The notes below the pieces were generated by a model. It made no database searches and had not been told where the DNA came from. It saw only the letters and a program-made list of their open reading frames with translations. Source: Primulina eburnea (Eukaryota; Streptophyta; Magnoliopsida; Lamiales; Gesneriaceae). Taken from it: a DNA stretch of 64,000 nucleotides. A program made the position numbers and the translations under genes. The stretch is taken from the NCBI RefSeq assembly GCF_022965805.1, contig NC_133108.1, forward strand, positions 25,573,545-25,637,544. The letters are read 5' to 3'. Below, piece by piece: positions 58,210-64,000 of this stretch (the stretch's first letter is position 1; each line of letters opens with the position of its first letter).

Positions 58210-60308
58210 TGTTAGAGTAGGTGCCCGTCGAGCCAAGTGTTGGCCGAGTGTTCACAATGAAACTCTATGTATAAGCAATCTTTATTTCAGTAATATTTGA
58301 TATTATTATTTTGGCACATCTTTATCTGTATACCCATGCTAGTTGCATAGATAAAGCCCTTGAATATACAAATGGTAGAAAGAATATGAGATGATCATAT
58401 GATGAGTATCATGAAACTCATATTTGGAATACTGTATATTCTAAACGGTTCCTAGTCGATTCAGCCGCCACTAAGAAGGATATAGGTCGCTCGAGTTAGA
58501 GACTAGTATCTGCGATGTGAGTACCATGTTTCATTGGTAGGGGACATTGTGATGTCCGAGCATGCAGAGAGGTGCTCCTGGTAGAGTGCACTGAACAACC
58601 CTCCATTAAAGGACTTTCCAAGTGGTTCTCACTTATCGAGTGGAAACGTCCTAGTTTATGGTTGTACACCATTAGTCCTTATGACCCGGGACAACATTGA
58701 GACTCTATGTGCTAGAATTACACTTTGACTTGTTTACCGACTCTCATGGGGTCATCAGGTGGCAAGGTTGGGTGTTCTGTCGAAACACATAGGAGTCGAT
58801 GCATTGTAGTCGGGGATTCACCGCTTACCTTTGGGTATGGATATCCTATGTGTATCATGTGTATGTAGGTTGAAAACTCTGGCCAGAGTATGGTTGTAAT
58901 TATGAAAGGGGTTTCATAGATTACACCATTGATGCAACTACGACATGACACATAGTATCGATTCACTGACAACTCTCGATAAACCAATGGTTGTCGAATC
59001 GATCGGGATATATGAGTTGAAGGGACCGTACTGTACGCTAACCATAATTGAATGGTTCTTGCAGGCACTATCATGTGATACCTAGGGAATCACGTAAGCG
59101 ATGCTGCTAGGCGTTTAACGTGATTGGTTGGGTACTATCAGACTTGAGTTCTGACGTTCTTATTATCAAGGTGTTGATAAGTAAGAATGGAGCAATTGGG
59201 GTATGCTCGAATAAGGACATGTTTAGTCCGAATCACATGGAGATGTGAACCCACGGCTAGTTGTATCAATGAACCATTGAGGGCCACACAAGTACTAGCT
59301 TTCTAGATCCCGATGAGAAGTAAAATTAGAAGTATGACTTCTATAAAGGAGAAAATAGTTCAAAGTGTTGAACGGCTTATAAATGTGTTTATAAGTGTAA
59401 AGAAAAATAGAAGTGTGACTTCTATGAGAGAAATGTAAATTTTGATTTATGGAAGTGTTCCTAAAATTAAAATTTGGCCAAAAGAATAATGTATTTGAAA
59501 ATTGTGATTTTCATAAACATTATTATGGACTAAATTAAATTAATTCAAGTGTTGAATTAATTAGACACTAGTGGACCTAGTAGAGTCCAAATAATTAAAT
59601 TAATTCAAGTGTTGAATTAATTAAATAATATTGAGTCTTGTAGAGCTCAATTAAAATAATTATTTAACTAGTGGGACTTGGGTAAATTCAAGTAATGTTT
59701 AATTAGTCTCAAATATGTTTGAGATAATTAAATTTAGTCCAAAGTTTTTAATTTGATTAAAAACTATACTATATGCATGCATGGGAGGTGAAGGGTTGGA
59801 GATTACTTTTTATTAAAATAATGCAAGGTATGCACCTTTTGCTTTTTGCTTTTCTCACAACCAACACAAGGAATTAACTCATTCTCCTTCCCCTCCAACA
59901 TGTGATGGCCGAAATCCTCTCTTCCTTTCTCTCCCATTTTTCTTCATTTTGTGTTCTTCAATTGTTGAAGATTACACACACTTCTCTTTGAAAAATGCCT
60001 TACATTTTCTAGTGCAAGTGTAAGGTGGATCATTTAAGTTTGGTGGTGGGCCTAATTTGAAGGAAAGATTCAAGGACTTGGAGGAGGAGCTTGTAGATCT
60101 TCATGCCTTGAAGAGCTTTGTTGTTTGACAACAAAGTTGGAGCCACAATCAATCTTTTAAAGATTGATAGGCAAAAATTCTAAAACACCCTATGAATGTG
60201 TTTTTGTAAATATTGCACAAGAACTTAGGGTGGCCGAAATTTTTCCCTCAAAAATTCGATTTTTGTGCTTCCGTTGCGCTTCCGGCCACCGTAACCGGTC
60301 CGCTTTCA
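58210..60308 (+). mobile_element. Solo LTR of family H inside H
   Basis: TGTTAGAGTAGGTGCCC to GGTCCGCTTTCA, 2099 bp, same family and orientation as the H 3' LTR. GTGTG precedes it (58205-58209) and GTGTT follows (60309-60313), a near-perfect target duplication. Pol resumes directly after (LVDPPEGKVP). Confidence 0.88.
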
Positions 60309-61764
60309 GTGTTGAATCTCGTGGATCCACCTGAGGGAAAGGTTCCCATAGGGACTTGGGACGGATGGGAAGGTATTGACCTTCAAGGCGCGATTGGTGG
60401 CAAAAGGATATACTCAAAGACAAGGAGTTGACTTTGAGGAAACCTTTTCACCAGTTGCAATGTTCAAGTCCATAAGGATTTTGCTAGCCATAGCTGCATG
60501 GTATGACTATGAGATATGGCAGATGGATGTCAAGACAGCCTTTCTTAATGGGGATATTAAGGAAGAGATTTACATGTCTCAAACCTGGAGGGTTTACATC
60601 TATCGAAAGTGAGCATATGTTATGCAAACTTCAGAGATCTATTTACGGTCTAAAGCAGGCATCTAGGAGTTGGAACCTTAGATTCGATAGTACGATCAAA
60701 GAGTTTGGTTTTGCTAAGAATCCTGAGGAACCCTATGTGTATAAGAAGGTCAGTGGGAGTGTGTGACATTCCTGGTGTTTTATGTTGATGACATTCTAAT
60801 CATTGGGAATGATGTAGGAATGTTGCAATCAACTAAGATATGGTTAGCGAGTAAGTTCTCGATGCAGGACTTGGGTGAAGCATCTTTTGTATTGGGATAC
60901 AGACCTATAGAGATAGATCGAAAAGATTGCTTGGTCTCACCCAGTCCACATACATTGATACCATCGTGAAGAGGTTCTCGATGGATAAGTCCAAGAGAGG
61001 ACATCTACCAATGTGTCATGGCGTGTCCCTATCCAAGTCTGTCTTTCAAGACTGATGCAGAGATAGCGGCGATGACAAAGCATTCCTTACGCATCTGCGA
61101 TTGGTAGCATCATGTATGGGATGATATCTACACGACTTGACGTGGCTTTCGCACTAAGTGTAGTGAGTAGATATCAATCAAACCCTGGTCTTCCACACTG
61201 GAAAGCTGTGAAAGACATCCTCAAGGAGTTGAGAAAGACCAATAAATTGTTCTTGGTCTATGTGGTGGAGAACTAAAATTGGAAGGCTACACCGACTCTA
61301 GCTTCCAAAGCGATATCGATGACTCGAAGTCAACCTCTAGGGTTGTATTCATGCTCAATGGTGCTGCTGTCTCTTGGAAGAGTTCCAAGCAAGACAATAC
61401 TGCGGATTCCAGCACAGAGGCCGAATACATTGTTGCATCGGATGCAGCAAGGGAGGCTGATTAGATAAGGAATTTCGTCTAAGAGTTGGACGTCATTCCT
61501 AATGAAGTTGCTCCTGTCCCGGTGTTGTGTGACAACACGGGAGCTATAGCTCAAGCAAAGGAGCCTAGGTCTCATCAGAAGTCCAAACATGTATTGAGAA
61601 AGTACCACATCCTCGGAGAGATTGTGGAAAGGAAGAAGTGTCTTTGGACATAGTCGGCTTCGCAGATAATGTTGTTGATCCACTAGCTAAGCCTTTACCT
61701 GGACCATTATTCGACAAGCATCGCGAATCAATGGGTTTAAAGCATATGGGTAGTTGGCTCTAGT
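60309..61764 (+). pseudogene. H pol relic, second part (reverse transcriptase, RNase H)
   Basis: Copia reverse transcriptase with frameshifts. [13 protein letters not shown] is followed by [21 protein letters not shown], then [14 protein letters not shown] (60520-60560), CKLQRSIYGLKQASRSWN and FYVDDILIIGND (60779-60815, active-site YVDD). RNase H shows YTDSSFQSD (61285-61312) and STEAEYI, then HVLRKYHIL and VDPLAKPLP before the polypurine tract. At least four frame changes and a stop near 61462 prevent a product. Reverse transcriptase copies element RNA into DNA. Here only the record of it remains. Confidence 0.85.
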
Positions 61765-61777
61765 TAAAGTGGGAGAT
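61765..61777 (+). other. Polypurine tract of H
   Basis: TAAAGTGGGAGAT, directly before TGTTAGAG. Typical of copia elements. Confidence 0.8.
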
Positions 61778-63913
61778 TGTTAGAGTTGGTGCCCGTCGAG
61801 CCAAGTGTTGGCCGAGTGTTCACAATGAAACTCTATGTATAAACAATCTTTATTTTAGTAATATTTGATATTATTATTTTGGCACATCTTTATCTGTATA
61901 CCCATGCTAGTTGCATAGATAAAGCCCTTGAATATACAAATGGTAGAAAGAATATGAGATGCTCATATGATGAGTATCATGAAACTCATATTTGTAATAC
62001 TGTATATTCTAAACGGTTCCTAGTCGATTCAGCCGCCACTAAGAAGGATATAGGCCGCTAGAGTTCGAGACTAGTATCTGCGATGTGAGTACCATGTTTC
62101 ATTGGTAGGGGACATTGTGATGTCCGAACATGCAGATAGGTGTTCCTTGTAGAGTGCACTGAACAACCCTCCATAAAAGGACTTTCCAAGTGGTTCTCAC
62201 TTATCGAGTGGAAATGTCCTAGTTTATGGTTGTACAGAATTAGTCCTTATGACCCGGGACAACATTGAGACTCTATGTGCTAGAATTACACTTTGACTTG
62301 TTTACCGACTCTCATGGGGTCATCAGGTGGCAAGGTTGGGTGTTCTGTCGAAACACATAGGAGTCGATGCATTGTAGTCGGGGATTCACCGCTTACCTTC
62401 GGGTATGGATATCCTATGTGTTTTCATGTGTTAGTAGGTTGAAATCTCTGGCCAGAGTATGGTGGTAATTATGAAAGGGTTTCATAGATTACACCATCGA
62501 TGCAACTACGACATGACACATAGTATCGATTCATTGACAACTCTCGATAAACCAATGGTTGTCGAATCGATCGGGATATATGAGTAGAAGGGACCGTACT
62601 GTACGCTAACCATAATAGAATGGTTCTTGCAGGCACTATCATTTGATACCTAGGGAATCATGTAAGCGGTGCTGCTAGGCGTTTAACATTATTGGTTGGG
62701 TACTATCAGACTTCAGTTCTGACGTTCTTGTTATCAAGGAGTTGATAAGTAAGAATGGAGCAATTGGGGTATGCTCATATAAGGACATGTTTAGTCCGAA
62801 TCACATGGAGATGTGAACCCACGGCTAGTTGTATCAATGAACCATTGAGGGCCACACAAGTACTAGCTTTCTAGATCCCGTTGAGAAGTAAAATAGTTCA
62901 ATGTGTTGAACGGCTTATAAAGGAGTTTATAAGCGTAAGGAAAATTAGAAGTATGACTTCTATAAAGGAGAAAATAGTTCAATGTGTTGAACGACTTATA
63001 AATGAGTTTATAAGTGTAAAGAAAAATAAAAGTATGACTTCTATGAGAGAAATGTAAATTTTAATTTATGGAAGTGTTCCTAAATTAAAATTTGGCCAAG
63101 TGAATAATGTATTTGAAAATTGTGATTTTCATAAATATTATTATGGACTAAATTAAATTAATTCAAGTGTTGAATTAATTAAACACTAGTGGACCTAGTA
63201 GAGTCCAAATAATTAAATTAATTCAAGTTTTGAATTAATTAAATTATATTGAGTCTTGTAGAGCTCAATTTAAATTAATTATTTAACTAGTGGGACTTGG
63301 GTAAATTCAAGTAATGTTTAATTAGTCTCAAATATGTTTGAGATAATTAAATTTAGTCCATGGTTTTTAATGTGTTAAAAATCATATAATATGCATGCAT
63401 GGGAGGTGAAAGGTTGGGAGACTACTTTTTGAGTTTTCAAGGCATGGCATGCAACTTTTTGGAACAACTTTTCCCACAACCAAGTCTAGTCTTCCTTCTC
63501 TCCTCCCACACTCTCACTGGCCGAAAATTTCTCATCTTTCTCCTCCATTTTTCTCTCATTTTTGTTCTTCAATTTGTTGAGGAACACCACAGTTCTCTTT
63601 GAAAAATCCTCATATTTTTCTAGTGCAAAATATGAGGGGATCGGTGGTGGGCCTAATTTGAAGGAAAGATTCAAGGTAGGAGGAAGCTTGTAGATTTCTT
63701 CATACCATACAAGAGCTAAGGTGTTTACACCTTAGTTGGAGCCATCATCAACCTCAAGAGGTTGATAGGTAACGATTTTCTTACACCCTATGTATGACAT
63801 AGTTGTGTTTTTGTATTTGCTACACCAAATGCATGGTGGCCGAAATTTTTCCCTTAAAATTCGATTTTTAAACTTCCGTTGCGCTTCCGGCCACCGTAAC
63901 CGATCCCATTTCA
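61778..63913 (+). mobile_element. H 3' LTR
   Basis: TGTTAGAGTTGGTGCCC to GATCCCATTTCA, 2136 bp. It contains a local tandem duplication at about 62885-63030 (AAATAGTTCAATGTGTTGAACG units) that is shorter in the solo LTR, and an AT-rich stretch repeating TTAATTCAAGTGTTGAATTA (63150-63260). No GC-dyad cluster is present. Confidence 0.9.
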
Positions 63914-64000
63914 GAAATCCATTGTAATATGCTCCCATTTCCATTCAGGAATGGGTAGTGATTTCAGAAGTCCTGCTGGTCTTTGATGTTCAGTCTTGAC
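63914..64000 (-). pseudogene. F integrase, continuation to the window edge
   Basis: In minus sense VKTEHQRPAGLLKSLP then [13 protein letters not shown], the stretch leading into the integrase core. It stops at the H LTR. About 135 codons between MDF and FTYNN are missing from F at the H junction. Confidence 0.85.

Larger units (their letters stand above)
54511..63913 (+). mobile_element. H: Ty1/copia element, 5' LTR truncated
   Basis: Plus-strand element: last 123 bp of the 5' LTR, primer site, long leader, gag, damaged pol with a solo LTR inside, polypurine tract and complete 3' LTR (61778-63913). The family is copia, because integrase traces precede a YVDD reverse transcriptase. It lies in the integrase of F, which continues at 63914. 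Confidence 0.9.

Noticed and set aside
58718..59074. 118-aa minus-strand ORF in the H solo LTR
   Set aside because: Antisense within an LTR, and broken in the 3' LTR copy.
1..64000. Host protein-coding genes, tRNA or rRNA genes
   Set aside because: All long ORFs trace to gypsy or copia elements, and I saw no tRNA or rRNA sequence. The tRNA-like TGGTATCAGAGC sites are primer binding sites.

Overview
The window is repeat-dense plant nuclear DNA. It is made almost entirely of LTR retrotransposons and one tandem array, and I found no host gene, tRNA or rRNA. The evidence for a plant is Ty3/gypsy elements of Tekay/Del type (DTGA protease, FIDD reverse transcriptase), a Ty1/copia element (YVDD), primer sites complementary to initiator tRNA-Met, LTRs of 1.6-2.1 kb, and nested insertions with 5-bp target duplications. 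I cannot name the species. I use working names A to H for the elements.

Layout. 1-376: end of an LTR (G, minus sense), inserted in the 3' LTR of element A1. 377-24656: A1, a broken gypsy element on the minus strand. It carries three further insertions: G in its 3' LTR, element C (1570-9145, plus) near the integrase end, and a plus-sense solo LTR (14930-16047 and 23860-24330) in its 5' LTR. That solo LTR is itself split by A2 (16048-23854, minus), a young element with an uninterrupted 1476-residue Gag-Pol. A1 lies in the internal region of element E, whose decayed 3' body and 3' LTR follow (24657-28438).

28440-40168 and 48657-51864: about 41 copies of a ~364-bp unit derived from a gypsy integrase core, ordered into higher-order blocks of four and five units. 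Element D (40169-48656, minus) is inserted in this array with target duplication TGTGC. Its Gag-Pol frame is continuous apart from three nonsense codons. LTR F (51865-53806) interrupts the array on the right.

53807-64000: the integrase end of F (minus) is interrupted by copia element H (54511-63913, plus). H has a truncated 5' LTR, an open gag, a damaged pol, a same-family solo LTR inside the reverse transcriptase region, and a complete 3' LTR. F integrase resumes at the right edge.

Three observations matter most. First, there is a higher-order satellite built from integrase coding sequence, and every unit I read has lost the same catalytic aspartate. Second, five gypsy LTR families carry clusters of GC-rich dyad motifs in U3, directly upstream of the TATA box in four of them; the motif differs between groups of families while the position is kept. 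Third, C and E share a decayed pol that appears to have been copied after it decayed, so they look non-autonomous. The array is probably the oldest layer, because E, D and F all appear to sit in it.
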